From Pseudoduganella albidiflava (GTDB taxonomy: Bacteria; Pseudomonadota; Gammaproteobacteria; Burkholderiales; Burkholderiaceae_D), in assembly GCF_004322755.1 (NCBI RefSeq), contig NZ_CP036401.1, positions 3,596,001-3,660,000 on the forward strand: a stretch of 64,000 nt of DNA. The letters run 5' to 3'. Of the stretch, positions 24,532-33,260 are shown piece after piece. The notes under the pieces are model-generated. The model worked only from the letters and a program-made list of their open reading frames with translations, was not told the DNA's origin and searched no databases. Within the stretch, counting starts at the first letter, position 1. Each line of letters starts with the position of its first letter. The position numbers and the translations under genes were made by a program.

Positions 24532-25710
24532 TTGCGCAACCTGATTGCCGGCAGCGCGCTGCTGGCCCTGTCCTCATCTTTTGCCTTTTCCTCCGCTCTG
24601 CATGCGGCTGAGCCGGTGCGGATCGGCGTCATCACTTCCCTCTCCGGTCCCGCCGCGCACAGCGGCGCGCAGATGAAAGCGGGCATCGACACGTGGCTGC
24701 GCCTGAATGGCGCCACCGCCGGCGGGCGCAAGATCGAAGTCCTGTACCGCGACGACACCGGGCCACAGGCCGACGTGGCCAAGCGCCTGGCGACGGAGCT
24801 GGTCAGCCGCGACAAGGCCGATATCCTGGCCGGCTTCATCTTCACGCCGAACGCCATGGCCGCGGCCAGCGTGGCCGACCGGGCGAAGCGCCCGCTGGTG
24901 GTGATGAACGCCGCCGCTTCCGGCATCACCAAACGGTCGCCGTATGTCACCCGCACCTCCTATACCATCGCCCAGTCGGTCGTGCCGCTGGCACAGTGGG
25001 CGCACAAGACCGGTTCGCGCAAGGTGTACTCGATCGTCGCCGACTACGCGCCGGGGCTCGATGGCGAGGAGTGGTTCGACAGGACATTCAAGGCGGCCGG
25101 CGGCACGATCGTCGGCGCGGTGCGCGCACCGCTGGCCACCGTCGACTACAGCGCCTACGTGCAGCGCATCAAGGACGCAAAGCCGGATGCCGTGCACGTG
25201 TTCCTGCCGAACGGCCAGCCGATGGTGTCGTTCATGAAGGCATGGCACGACAAGGGGCTCCACAAGGCGAACATCCGCTTCCTCGGCGGAGAAGGCTGGG
25301 CCGACCAGGACGTGCTGACCCAGGCCGGCGATGGCCTGCAGGGCATCTACACGGCGGGCTTCTACGCCTATTCGCGCCCGGGTGCGGATAACGAACGCTT
25401 CCGCGCCGCGTTCGCGAAGACCGTGAACGGCAAGTTCGAGCCGAATTTCCTGGCCGCTTCGGCCTATGACGGCATGGCGCTGATCGCCGCCACGCTGGCC
25501 AAAACCGGCGGCAAGACGGACGGGCCGGGCTTCATGAAAGCGCTGAAAGGCTACAGCGCGCCCAGCCCGCGCGGCACGGTGACCATCGACGCCGCCACCA
25601 ACGACATCGTGCAGACGATCTACATCCGCCGCATCGAGCGCCGGGGCGACGCCTTCGTCGCCAGCGAAATCGACCGCTACGACGCGGTCAAGGACCCCGT
25701 CAAGAACTAA
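24532..25710 (+). CDS. ABC transporter substrate-binding protein (branched-chain/aromatic type)
   Basis: The 392-residue periplasmic protein starts at a TTG with a strong AGGAG eight bases upstream, then a signal peptide (RNLIAGSALLALSSSFAFSSALHAA). The body begins VRIGVITSLSGPAAHSGAQMKAGID, the Leu/Ile/Val-binding (LivJ, type I periplasmic) family widely used for benzoates and phenylpropanoids. It is 11 bp ahead of the VanA-like gene, so its ligand is probably that enzyme's substrate. No permease or ATPase genes lie in the window, which leaves it either served in trans or acting as a receptor. Confidence 0.88.
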   Translation: MRNLIAGSALLALSSSFAFSSALHAAEPVRIGVITSLSGPAAHSGAQMKAGIDTWLRLNGATAGGRKIEVLYRDDTGPQADVAKRLATELVSRDKADILAGFIFTPNAMAAASVADRAKRPLVVMNAAASGITKRSPYVTRTSYTIAQSVVPLAQWAHKTGSRKVYSIVADYAPGLDGEEWFDRTFKAAGGTIVGAVRAPLATVDYSAYVQRIKDAKPDAVHVFLPNGQPMVSFMKAWHDKGLHKANIRFLGGEGWADQDVLTQAGDGLQGIYTAGFYAYSRPGADNERFRAAFAKTVNGKFEPNFLAASAYDGMALIAATLAKTGGKTDGPGFMKALKGYSAPSPRGTVTIDAATNDIVQTIYIRRIERRGDAFVASEIDRYDAVKDPVKN

Positions 25711-25721
25711 AGGAGACCACC

Positions 25722-26759
25722 ATGACGCATTCTCACAATTTTCCACTGGACCGCTGGTATGTTGCCGGCTTCGACTGGGAAGTCGGCGACGCCCCGCTGG
25801 GTCGCACCTTCCTCGACCGCCCGGTCGTGCTGTTCCGCGACGCCGCCGGGAAGGTGGCCGCGCTGGAAGACCGCTGCTGCCACCGCGCGCTGCCACTGTC
25901 CTGCGGACGCGTCGAGGATGGCGCGCTGCGCTGTGGCTACCATGGCCTGCTGTTCGCCGCGGACGGCCAATGCATCGACGTGCCCGGCCAGGGCAAGATC
26001 CCGGCGAAGGCGCGCGTGGCGCCGTATCCGGTCGCGGTGGTCGACCAGGTGGTGTGGATCTGGATGGCCAGCCAGCCAGGAGGCCAGCCGGACTGCGAAC
26101 CGCCCCGCGTGCCCGCGCATGCCGATCCCCGCTACCGCTTCAAGGGCGGCGCGTTCCACTACCGGGCACCGTACCAGCTGATCCACGACAACCTGCTGGA
26201 CCTGAGCCACGTGGGCTACGTGCACACGAAAACCATCGGCGGCAACGCGCGGGTACACATGGAAGCGCCGACCAACGTGGGCGCCGACGGCGAGCATGTG
26301 CGCGTGGTGCGCCACATGAAGGCTTCCCAGCCGCCCGCCACCTACACGGCGGCCTGGCCATTCAAGGGGCTGATCGACCGCTGGCAGGAGATCGATTTCC
26401 ATGTCAGCCACCTGCAGATCTTCACCGGCGCGGTCGATGCCGGCGCCGAACCGATCGACAATCCGGAGCGCGGCGGCTTCCACATGCGCGGCTTCCACGG
26501 CATCACGCCGGAAACGGCGACGACCTCGCATTACTTCTGGACGATGGCCGCGTCCAGCCACCCGGACCAGCCGGACAACCTGGACACCGTGCACCAGCAG
26601 ACCGCCGACACGTTCGAGGAAGACCGCGAGATCATCGAGGCGCAGTGGCGCAACATGCAGCGCTTCGCGCAGCCGCCGATGGTCGATATCCACGTGGATG
26701 CGGGCGCCAACCGCGCGCGCCGCGTGATCGCCCTGCTGAACGAGGGCGCCACCCGATGA
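25722..26759 (+). CDS. Rieske non-heme iron oxygenase, VanA-like (vanillate O-demethylase family)
   Basis: This 345-residue oxygenase has the Rieske motif Cys52-x-His54 ... Cys71-xx-His74 (RCCHRALPL; CGYHG) and the mononuclear iron region DNLLDLSHVGYVH with the bridging Asp and two His of the family. Length and the FHYRAPYQLIHDNLLDLSH stretch are those of vanillate demethylase oxygenase and relatives (dicamba and toluene-sulfonate methyl monooxygenases). These remove a methyl group from an aromatic ether as formaldehyde. AAGGAGA precedes the ATG. It overlaps the reductase gene by ATGA. Whether the substrate is vanillate itself is not shown. Confidence 0.9.
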   Translation: MTHSHNFPLDRWYVAGFDWEVGDAPLGRTFLDRPVVLFRDAAGKVAALEDRCCHRALPLSCGRVEDGALRCGYHGLLFAADGQCIDVPGQGKIPAKARVAPYPVAVVDQVVWIWMASQPGGQPDCEPPRVPAHADPRYRFKGGAFHYRAPYQLIHDNLLDLSHVGYVHTKTIGGNARVHMEAPTNVGADGEHVRVVRHMKASQPPATYTAAWPFKGLIDRWQEIDFHVSHLQIFTGAVDAGAEPIDNPERGGFHMRGFHGITPETATTSHYFWTMAASSHPDQPDNLDTVHQQTADTFEEDREIIEAQWRNMQRFAQPPMVDIHVDAGANRARRVIALLNEGATR

Positions 26760-27694
26760 AGGCCGTCATCCGCAGCATCGTGCATGCCACACCAGAGGTG
26801 AGGATTCTCGAACTGGCCGCGGCGGATGGCGGCGCCCTGCCATCCTACGAACCGGGCGCGCACCTGGACGTGACGCTGCCAGGCGGGATCACGCGGCAAT
26901 ACTCTCTGTGCTGCGCCGTGCCCTCGCCGGAGCGCTACCGGATCGCCGTCAAGCGCGAGCCGGAATCGCGCGGCGGTTCGTCATGGCTGCACGACGTGGC
27001 GGCCGAGGGCGCGCAAATCGAGATTGGCACGCCGCGCAATGCGTTCGCGCTGGTCGACGAGGCGCCGTCGCACCTGCTGTTCGCCGGCGGCATCGGCATC
27101 ACGCCGGTGCTGTCGATGGCGCATGCACTGGCACGGCGTGCGGTTCCCTTCCGGCTCGCTGTCTTCGCCCGCGCGGCCGGACTGGTGCCGTTCGCGGATG
27201 AGCTGGAAGGCCCGGAGCTTCGGCCGTTCAGCAGCGTGCATTGTGCGCTGGGGCCCGAGGAAACCGGCGAGCGCATCGACGCGCTGCTGGCCGCCGCACC
27301 GGATGGCACGCACGTCTATGCCTGCGGACCGGCCGCGTTCATGGATGCCGTCACCACGCGGGCCGTGGCGCGGTTCGGGGCGGATGCGGTGCACACCGAA
27401 TCGTTCGGCGCTCCGGCGCCTGCGGCAGGCGACCGGCCGTTCGTCCTGCGCCTGCTGCAAAGCGGCCGCGAGGTCGCCGTGCCAGCCGACCGCAGCGCCC
27501 TCGCCTGCCTGCAGGACGCGGGCGTGGACATCGAATCGTCGTGCGAAGTGGGCGTGTGCGGCACCTGCCTGACCCGGGTGCGCGGCGGCGAAGCCGACCA
27601 TCGCGACAGCTACCTCACCACGGCCGAGCGGGCCGGGTGCTTCCTGCCTTGCGTGTCGCGGGCCAGGACGCTGGTGCTGGAAATCGATCTCTGA
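26756..27694 (+). CDS. Oxygenase reductase, VanB-like (FMN/NAD/[2Fe-2S])
   Basis: The 312-residue class IA reductase has the flavin motif RQYSLCC, the NAD-binding GGIGITPVLSMAHAL and a C-terminal plant-type ferredoxin domain with CEVGVCGTCLTRV and a fourth Cys near the end (CFLPC). It passes electrons from NADH to the partner Rieske oxygenase. The ATG at 26756 overlaps the oxygenase stop by four bases, which fixes the start; the longer in-frame reading from 25970 is antisense-type shadow. It is the last gene of the unit. Confidence 0.92.
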   Translation: MKAVIRSIVHATPEVRILELAAADGGALPSYEPGAHLDVTLPGGITRQYSLCCAVPSPERYRIAVKREPESRGGSSWLHDVAAEGAQIEIGTPRNAFALVDEAPSHLLFAGGIGITPVLSMAHALARRAVPFRLAVFARAAGLVPFADELEGPELRPFSSVHCALGPEETGERIDALLAAAPDGTHVYACGPAAFMDAVTTRAVARFGADAVHTESFGAPAPAAGDRPFVLRLLQSGREVAVPADRSALACLQDAGVDIESSCEVGVCGTCLTRVRGGEADHRDSYLTTAERAGCFLPCVSRARTLVLEIDL

Positions 27695-28074
27695 CCACCG
27701 TTGCGGCCTTGTGCCCGTCCCGATGCCTGAACGGGTTGGCGTGCTTCGCCGGTTGCCGGTGGCTTCGGACTGATGGCCGGGCGGCTGAGCCACCGCATCA
27801 GCTGAGGTCGCGTCGGCGCTCGTCCCCTTCGGTTAGTTGCAAATTTACGGCGCCAACAGGGCGTCGGCGGTTGGCCTATCGGCCGGGGTTGGCGCTGAGC
27901 GCGCCCTGCTCATCCTGTCGAAGCGCTAGGGTGACCGCCGGGCACCACCGGAAAAACGGTGACAGTCACCATTTATTCTGAAATGTTTCCGGAAAAATGG
28001 TGCCTGTCACCGTTTTTGCTGCAACGTTTCCCGGAAAATGGTGCCTGTCACCGTTTTTCGCTTTGCGTCGCCGG
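27695..28074. other. Convergent intergenic region ending in palindromic repeats
   Basis: These 380 bp lie between the reductase stop and the cupin stop. The first ~250 bp hold no recognisable gene or signal. The last ~120 bp carry three 41-bp palindromic units (listed separately), which may serve as a bidirectional end for both transcripts. Confidence 0.6.
27950..28065. repeat. Three 41-bp units with GGTGnC-n-GTCACC palindromes
   Basis: Palindromic cores begin at 27958 (GGTGACAGTCACC), 27999 and 28040 (both GGTGCCTGTCACC), exactly 41 bp apart. Each is flanked by A-rich and T-rich arms (GGAAAAATGGTG ... CACCGTTTTT). The first unit is inverted relative to the other two. The family likeness to the 20.1-kb palindromes (GTC/GAC arms) suggests related REP-type elements. 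Confidence 0.85.
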
Positions 28075-28500
28075 TCAGATCCACTGGTCGTTGGCGACGG
28101 TCCGAGCACTCTCCCCGCCATCGCCGGTATTCACGACACCGCGCGGCTCGATCAGCAGCAGTTGCACCTCGCCGATGGCGCAGGGCTTGTGTTCGACGCC
28201 TTTCGGCACCACCGCCATCTGGCCGGCGCGCAGAACGATCGGCCCGGGCGGCGCATCCGCCCCGCGCAGCTCGATCCTCAGCTCGCCGTCCAGCACGATG
28301 AAGGTTTCATCGGTGCCGGCGTGGCGATGCCAGTCGAAATCGCCCGCCAGCCTGACGACCTTGAACTGGTAGTCGTTCATCTCGGCGACCACGCGCGGTT
28401 GCCAGTAGCCGTCGATGAGCGCGATCTTGGCGGCCAGGTCGATGGTCTTCCCCTGGCCGCGAACCGCCGCCGCTTCCCTGCCGTGTGCTTCAATGGACAT
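28075..28500 (-). CDS. Small cupin protein
   Basis: The 141-residue protein contains one clear cupin: motif 1 HRHAGTDETFIVLDG with metal ligands His58, His60 and Glu65, and motif 2 PKGVEHKPCAI with a fourth His. The length is typical of single-domain bacterial cupins that follow AraC regulators. The start at 28500 has GGGAGAT upstream, 32 bp after the AraC stop, so the two are probably co-transcribed. A role as an isomerase, small dioxygenase or ligand sensor is possible; no specific function can be assigned. Confidence 0.82.
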   Translation of the reverse strand: MSIEAHGREAAAVRGQGKTIDLAAKIALIDGYWQPRVVAEMNDYQFKVVRLAGDFDWHRHAGTDETFIVLDGELRIELRGADAPPGPIVLRAGQMAVVPKGVEHKPCAIGEVQLLLIEPRGVVNTGDGGESARTVANDQWI

Positions 28501-28532
28501 CGTTATCTCCCTGAGTAGTGAACGGAAGAAGA

Positions 28533-29390
28533 TTACGCCTGCCAACCTGGCCCGTATTGAACGTTCGTGTGCAGGCCGTGCATGCCCGCCTCGCGCATGT
28601 AGCGCAGCCAGCGCCCGGGCGTCTGGCCATAGGCCTTCAGGAAGTGGCGCGTCAGGTGGCTCTGGTCGGCGAAACCGGTGGCGATCGCCGCATGGGCCAG
28701 CGGAAAGCCGCCGAGGAGCATGCCGCGGGCCGCGTCGAGCCGCCGCATCGTCAGGTAGCGATAGGGACTGGTACCGAAAAACATGCGGAAATCGTGCGAC
28801 AGGCTCCAGCGATCGCGGCCGGCCGCCGCTTCCAGATCGGCCAGCCCCACGTGCCGGTCAATGCTGGCACGCAGGTAGTCGCGGGCCCGGCACGCCGCGG
28901 CGAAATCGCCCTTCCTGGCCCGCATCGGCATGCCGGCCACCGCCGCCAGCGCCCGTGCCACTTCCGCGATCGCGCCGTGCTGTTCCAGCGGATCGATGGC
29001 ATGGCCGGCCTGCCGCAACAGCGCCTGCGTTGCGGCGACGAGCCGCGGATCGGCGGAAATCCCGCTTTCCAGGAACGGCAGCGGGCGCCCGCCCAGCGCC
29101 TGCTGCACGAGCGCTGGTTCGACATACACCATGCGGTAGCCGAATCCCTGTTCGGTGCCGGCCTGCCCATCGTGCGGCTCGTCCGGATGCAGGACCATCA
29201 CGTTGCCGGGCAGCCCGTTGCGCAGGCTGCGCCGGTAACGGAAGTTTTGCACGCCGGCGAGCGTAGCGCCAATCGCATAGGTATCGTGGCGGTGCATCGC
29301 GTAAGCCTTGCCGCCGAACCATGCTTCGAGCCGCTCGACGCCGTCGACCGGCTGGGTGCACCGGACCCAGTCCGGGCTGGCTTGTGCCAT
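28533..29390 (-). CDS. AraC-family transcriptional regulator
   Basis: The 285-residue protein has an N-terminal AraC-type cupin ligand domain (HRHDTYAIGATLAGVQNFRYR, HPDEPHDG) and a C-terminal pair of helix-turn-helix motifs (GLADLEAAAGRDRWSLSHDFRMFFGTSPYRYL; AIATGFADQSHLTRHFLKAYGQTPG). It starts with GAGGG upstream of the ATG. It likely controls the small cupin gene that follows and perhaps more of the catabolic cluster that ends here; the ligand is unknown. Confidence 0.9.
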   Translation of the reverse strand: MAQASPDWVRCTQPVDGVERLEAWFGGKAYAMHRHDTYAIGATLAGVQNFRYRRSLRNGLPGNVMVLHPDEPHDGQAGTEQGFGYRMVYVEPALVQQALGGRPLPFLESGISADPRLVAATQALLRQAGHAIDPLEQHGAIAEVARALAAVAGMPMRARKGDFAAACRARDYLRASIDRHVGLADLEAAAGRDRWSLSHDFRMFFGTSPYRYLTMRRLDAARGMLLGGFPLAHAAIATGFADQSHLTRHFLKAYGQTPGRWLRYMREAGMHGLHTNVQYGPGWQA

Positions 29391-29484
29391 GTCCGCCCTC
29401 TTCTTGAATAGTCATTACCAGGCCCCGTTGGGCCGGGACCTGGTGCGCCTCCGTTGCGCCGTATCCGGCACGGCGGCCTCCCTG

Positions 29485-31467
29485 CTAGTTCACAGACTTG
29501 CAAATGCCCCGGGAGGCTGTCGGCCAGCGTTTGCCCAGTGCGGGACTGCACTTGATGCGTTGCGCCACTTCTTCGATGGCTCCATGGTCCTGCTTGAAGG
29601 TCGTGTACATCACCCCTTCGATCGCCAACGGCACGGTGCTGGTATTCAAGGCCTCGAGCCATGACGTCAGGTTGGCGTCGTCATTGTAGTAGAGCGCGAT
29701 CACCTGGCGGAAGTCCCGGAAATAGGCAAGCGAATCGCGGCGCTTCTGGGTGACGATCACCTCGGTTGTATCCGTCGTCGCGTTCTTCGCCGTCCAGTTG
29801 ACGATGATGGTGGAGGGGTAAAGCGGGTATGGGCGCTGCGCGTTGTAACGCTTGCAACGCTGGTCCGTGCTCGAGCTGGTGCAAGCGACATCGAACAGTG
29901 CACCGTTGACCTTGTAGTACGCCGGAATGGCGTTCATGTAGGGATCGAACATGTCGTTCCACACCAGGGTTTCCACGTACTCGCCGGTCGCAACCTCGTT
30001 CTGTACGCCGCGCACCATGTGGTGCAGGTAATCCGCCGCCGAAACAGTCGGACAGGCGGCAATCTGGCGCTCCCAGTTCATGATGCGGATTTCGTCATAA
30101 TAGAGGAAGTATCTCGGCTTGTAATACTTGTTCGATTGAAGACTGAACAGCTCATCGATTTTTCGCCACTGTGCGTTCTGGATATCGAAAAAATCGCCGT
30201 TCGGACAGGCGATTCCCGGCACCCCGCCACCGAAAATATGTTCGCCTGACTGCCGCCATTTGACCTTGAGCGTCTTCTGCGACTTGATCCCCGCCGACTT
30301 CAATTCCAGCGCTTTTCCTGCATAATCCCCGCCGGCATGGTCGCCGAGCTTGTAATCGTCCGTTGTGAATGTCACCGTTCCAGCTTCGTTGGTCACCACC
30401 AGGTCGTTCTTGTCGCCCCGTACCACGTCATGCGACACGCCGATTTCACGCAGGGATACGTTGTCGATATAAACCGAACTTTCCGATTTCGCCAGATCCC
30501 ACGTACCGAAGTAGATATTGACGGGTACCTTGCCATCTTTTACGGCGTTGCCGGAGTTGAACTGGATATTGAAGGTCCGCCATGCGGCATCAGGTTTGAA
30601 CAGCTCGGTGTTACTGTACTGCAGGAACTCTCCCTGGTCATTTGTTCCATGGCCCAGTCCGCCGCGTGCATAGACTGGCAAGGTGTCCTGGCTTTCCGTC
30701 AGGATCTGCAGCTTCAACAAGCCCGGATCATCGAAGACGTCCGACCTCACATTGAACGTCAGCCGGTACGCTGTATTCGGGTCCAGTGCAACGCGCTGGA
30801 AAAGCCGGGTCATATTGTGTTTTCCGGGTCCGGGAACCGGCGGCGGATTCAGCTTGGCCGTCAGCTTGAATACCGGTTCGCCGGAAATCGTTTCAAGTGC
30901 TCCACCGCCATGCTGCCCCTCGGCCGGCCCGTCAAACTTCCAATCCGTGTTACCCGCGATATCAAAACCCGGGTTCTGGATCAAGTTGCCCCTGCCCGTC
31001 CTCACCACGGCTTTGTCGGCGCCGGGTGGGACCGTATAGGTGGTCGTCGTCGGAAACGCCTCGCGCAAGTCCGGCCGCTTGAAGGACACCAGTTCCGGGT
31101 TGGCGCCGACCGGGATCAGTTCGATGCCGACGCGGGTGCTGATTTCCATCGCCTGCTCCAGCACGTCGGTAAGCTTGCCTTGATAGTACCCATCCAGTAA
31201 CTGCACATAGGACCCATAGCTGCCACCCGCCATGGCCACGCCGTTATAGCCCGCATCTTTCGCCCGCTTCAGCAGCTTCTCGAACGCGACCATGTCGATA
31301 GGCTCCACCACATTCGCGTCGTTCTTTTTCAGCAACGAGCCATGCCAGTAAACCCAGCGCTTCGGCAGGCATTCTTCGGCGCAGATATCCTGGGAAAATG
31401 CAGGCAAAGGGCTCGTGAACAATAATGCCAGGCTTCCTGACCAAACTACCGACTTGAAAGTTTTCAT
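29485..31467 (-). CDS. Secreted TIM-barrel protein with inserted carbohydrate-binding-like module
   Basis: This 660-residue protein has a signal peptide (MKTFKSVVWSGSLALLFTSPLPAFS). Residues ~25-130 look like the first strands of a (beta/alpha) barrel (WVYWHGSLL...AGYNGVAMAG...GIELIPVGANPE). A beta-sandwich with NLIQNPGFD...YIDNVSLREIG, like CBM_4_9 modules, occupies ~155-320. The barrel then seems to resume with candidate acids in FLYYDEIRIMNW and LVWNDMFDPYMN. A glycoside hydrolase of a GH20-like or undefined family is the best guess, but the family is not recognised with certainty. The start at 31467 has GAGG upstream; a frame extension to 31917 is non-coding in style. The gene stands alone. 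Confidence 0.65.
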   Translation of the reverse strand: MKTFKSVVWSGSLALLFTSPLPAFSQDICAEECLPKRWVYWHGSLLKKNDANVVEPIDMVAFEKLLKRAKDAGYNGVAMAGGSYGSYVQLLDGYYQGKLTDVLEQAMEISTRVGIELIPVGANPELVSFKRPDLREAFPTTTTYTVPPGADKAVVRTGRGNLIQNPGFDIAGNTDWKFDGPAEGQHGGGALETISGEPVFKLTAKLNPPPVPGPGKHNMTRLFQRVALDPNTAYRLTFNVRSDVFDDPGLLKLQILTESQDTLPVYARGGLGHGTNDQGEFLQYSNTELFKPDAAWRTFNIQFNSGNAVKDGKVPVNIYFGTWDLAKSESSVYIDNVSLREIGVSHDVVRGDKNDLVVTNEAGTVTFTTDDYKLGDHAGGDYAGKALELKSAGIKSQKTLKVKWRQSGEHIFGGGVPGIACPNGDFFDIQNAQWRKIDELFSLQSNKYYKPRYFLYYDEIRIMNWERQIAACPTVSAADYLHHMVRGVQNEVATGEYVETLVWNDMFDPYMNAIPAYYKVNGALFDVACTSSSTDQRCKRYNAQRPYPLYPSTIIVNWTAKNATTDTTEVIVTQKRRDSLAYFRDFRQVIALYYNDDANLTSWLEALNTSTVPLAIEGVMYTTFKQDHGAIEEVAQRIKCSPALGKRWPTASRGICKSVN

Positions 31468-31747
31468 CGCTGCCTCATCAGAATGGACGGATGGACAGAT
31501 TAACTTATTTTTAACTATTAATCGATGGTGCCGGCATTCTGGACGGTGGCAGTACGACAGCCAAGCCCCGGAATAACTATCAATAAGGAATGGACGGTAC
31601 AGTTTCCAGTGGCTGACTATTATTTGACAACCGATTGCCATCAAGAGAGAAATCCAGCTTGAAAAAACGAAGCGTCGCTCCTCGCTGTGGGCTTTCCAGA
31701 AAACGATCCGGCGGTACCGCCGAAGGTTTATTTCGCAACGGCTGCAA

Positions 31748-32089
31748 TCAGCTCTCGGAGTCGTAATGGAACTCGCGAAGCTCCTGCGCACAACGGCAGG
31801 CCGCGGCGAGCCGGGCCGCCCATGAAATCGCTTCATCCCTGGAGGGCAGTTCGAGTACGCAGAATCCGCCATCGAACTCGCTGGTCTGCGGATAGGTCCG
31901 GGTTTCGCAGCTCCCATCGGCCGACACCATCAGGGATGCAACCCCGCTATTGATTCCGCCGCCAAAAACATAGACTCCCGCCGCCTTCGCTTCCCGGATT
32001 ACCGTACGCGACGCCTCGCTCACGGCGGGCATCTCCTCGGCTGGAACCTGCATTGCATTCGCGGGGAAGGAAATCAGGAACTTGGTCAT
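31748..32089 (-). CDS. YCII-related (DGPF) domain protein
   Basis: The 113-residue protein MTKFLISFPANAMQ... has the YCII/DGPF ferredoxin-like fold pattern: an N-terminal strand, a helix with PAVSEASRTVIREAKAAGVYVFGGG, and the FDGGFCVLELPSRDEAISWAARLA segment. Relatives are small cytoplasmic proteins sometimes next to ECF sigma factors; here there is none. GAGGAG lies ahead of the ATG. Function is unknown. Confidence 0.8.
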   Translation of the reverse strand: MTKFLISFPANAMQVPAEEMPAVSEASRTVIREAKAAGVYVFGGGINSGVASLMVSADGSCETRTYPQTSEFDGGFCVLELPSRDEAISWAARLAAACRCAQELREFHYDSES

Positions 32090-32238
32090 GGTCCACTCCT
32101 CAAATATTGCATTACGAAGTCAGGACTGAAAGCCCGCGCTCCGGCAAGCTTCCTCTTGCGAGACAATCGGCAGCCTGCGCCCGCCGACCCTGATCGTCCA
32201 GTTGAAACCAGATGCGCTCGCCGCAACGATCATGGCAG

Positions 32239-32799
32239 CTACGCCGGGGCATCCCAGGGCAGCGTCAGGCTGCTGAAGTTTACAATGGCGGGGTCCCGGT
32301 CACGTACGTACTTCTCGTCGAACGGCCAGCCGGTTCGCACGATATCGTCTTCCAGATAAAAGCGCAGGAAGTGCGCCAGGCTGGAGGCGACGACATAGGC
32401 GCCGGTATCGACACCGGTATCCGCAGCGCCAGGCGTTTCCACGAAGATTACAGGACTGCTTTCGGCGCATTCGCCCTGGATCGCCAGTACATAATAGTTT
32501 CCGCACCCATCGCCTGCCACCGGAATCCATCCCCGTGCGCGCCAGTCCGGGAATAGCGACCAAAGGAATTCGATGTCCAGATGCTCCTCGCTGATACCGA
32601 ACCCGAACAGTCCGCCCGGCCCCGCGCACAGCCCATTGGCGATATGAAGCCACTGCGACAGGTCCGATGGTATTTCCCGCCCGAGCATAACCCGCAGTGC
32701 TTCCGCTTCGGTGGTGTCGATACCCCGCAGCGGCATTTCCCCAAGTGGATGGGGCGACCGAGCCAACAGCTCGCGAATCTCGTTCCAGTCAGCGAACAT
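32239..32799 (-). CDS. SMI1/KNR4 (SUKH)-family protein, possible immunity protein
   Basis: The 186-residue protein shows the SUKH layout: an N-terminal helix-rich segment (EAEALRVMLGREIPSDLSQWLHIANG), GLFGFGISEEHLDIEFLWSLFPDWRARGWIPVA, and the core strand GNYYVLAIQGE followed by PVIFVET and a C-terminal helical end. SUKH proteins are common immunity partners of contact-dependent and polymorphic toxins, including nucleases. AAGGAT precedes the ATG. No toxin is encoded in the window, so it is either an orphan immunity gene or a housekeeping member of the family. Confidence 0.8.
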   Translation of the reverse strand: MFADWNEIRELLARSPHPLGEMPLRGIDTTEAEALRVMLGREIPSDLSQWLHIANGLCAGPGGLFGFGISEEHLDIEFLWSLFPDWRARGWIPVAGDGCGNYYVLAIQGECAESSPVIFVETPGAADTGVDTGAYVVASSLAHFLRFYLEDDIVRTGWPFDEKYVRDRDPAIVNFSSLTLPWDAPA

Positions 32800-32960
32800 A
32801 CATCCTTGTACCGGTGATCAATCGAAGGGCGAATGAGCCAGGCTCGCGGTTCAGCCGAGCGGCGCCTTATTAATGCTTCGGGCGTTCATCACTGCCCGGT
32901 CGCTATCGGCCACATGGATCGTCATCGTATATCGAGCGCTTCCCGTGACAAACCCATACG

Positions 32961-33236
32961 CTAGGCAATCCGCCTGGCGATACCGATTGGCAGCTTCGCG
33001 GGAACCCATTTCAGCTGTTGCTCCAAGTGAAGGCCGGCCGGCTTGTCCTTCGAGTTCTTCCACACTCCGCCGCCCTGCAGCCATGCGGTCCGATAACGTT
33101 CGACACCGGCCTGCGTCGAGTCTTCGTAGCCGAACTCGCATCCACAGCAAGGACAAAGGTCGAACAGTGGAGTACGTCCATCCTCGCCCCATGGTGCTTC
33201 TTCCACAGGTGCGCCGCAAACATGGCAGTGATACAT
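32961..33236 (-). CDS. Small cysteine-rich (CPCC) zinc-ribbon protein
   Basis: The 91-residue protein begins MYHCHVCGAPVEEAPWGEDG and has a second knuckle FDLCPCCGCEFGYEDS. The two CxxC pairs probably bind one zinc. It is followed by YRTAWLQGGGVWKN, a pattern common in small bacterial CPCC proteins found among immunity-type genes. The ATG at 33236 was preferred; an in-frame TTG at 33254 would add six residues (MLLKAL). The Shine-Dalgarno is weak in both cases. It ends 161 bp before the SUKH gene. Confidence 0.72.
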   Translation of the reverse strand: MYHCHVCGAPVEEAPWGEDGRTPLFDLCPCCGCEFGYEDSTQAGVERYRTAWLQGGGVWKNSKDKPAGLHLEQQLKWVPAKLPIGIARRIA

Positions 33237-33260
33237 AAGGGCTTTCAATAGCAAGCAGAC

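Noticed and set aside
27950-28065. CRISPR-like array
   Set aside because: The 41-bp period is regular, but the units are palindromic with no unique spacers, one is inverted, and there are only three; no cas genes.
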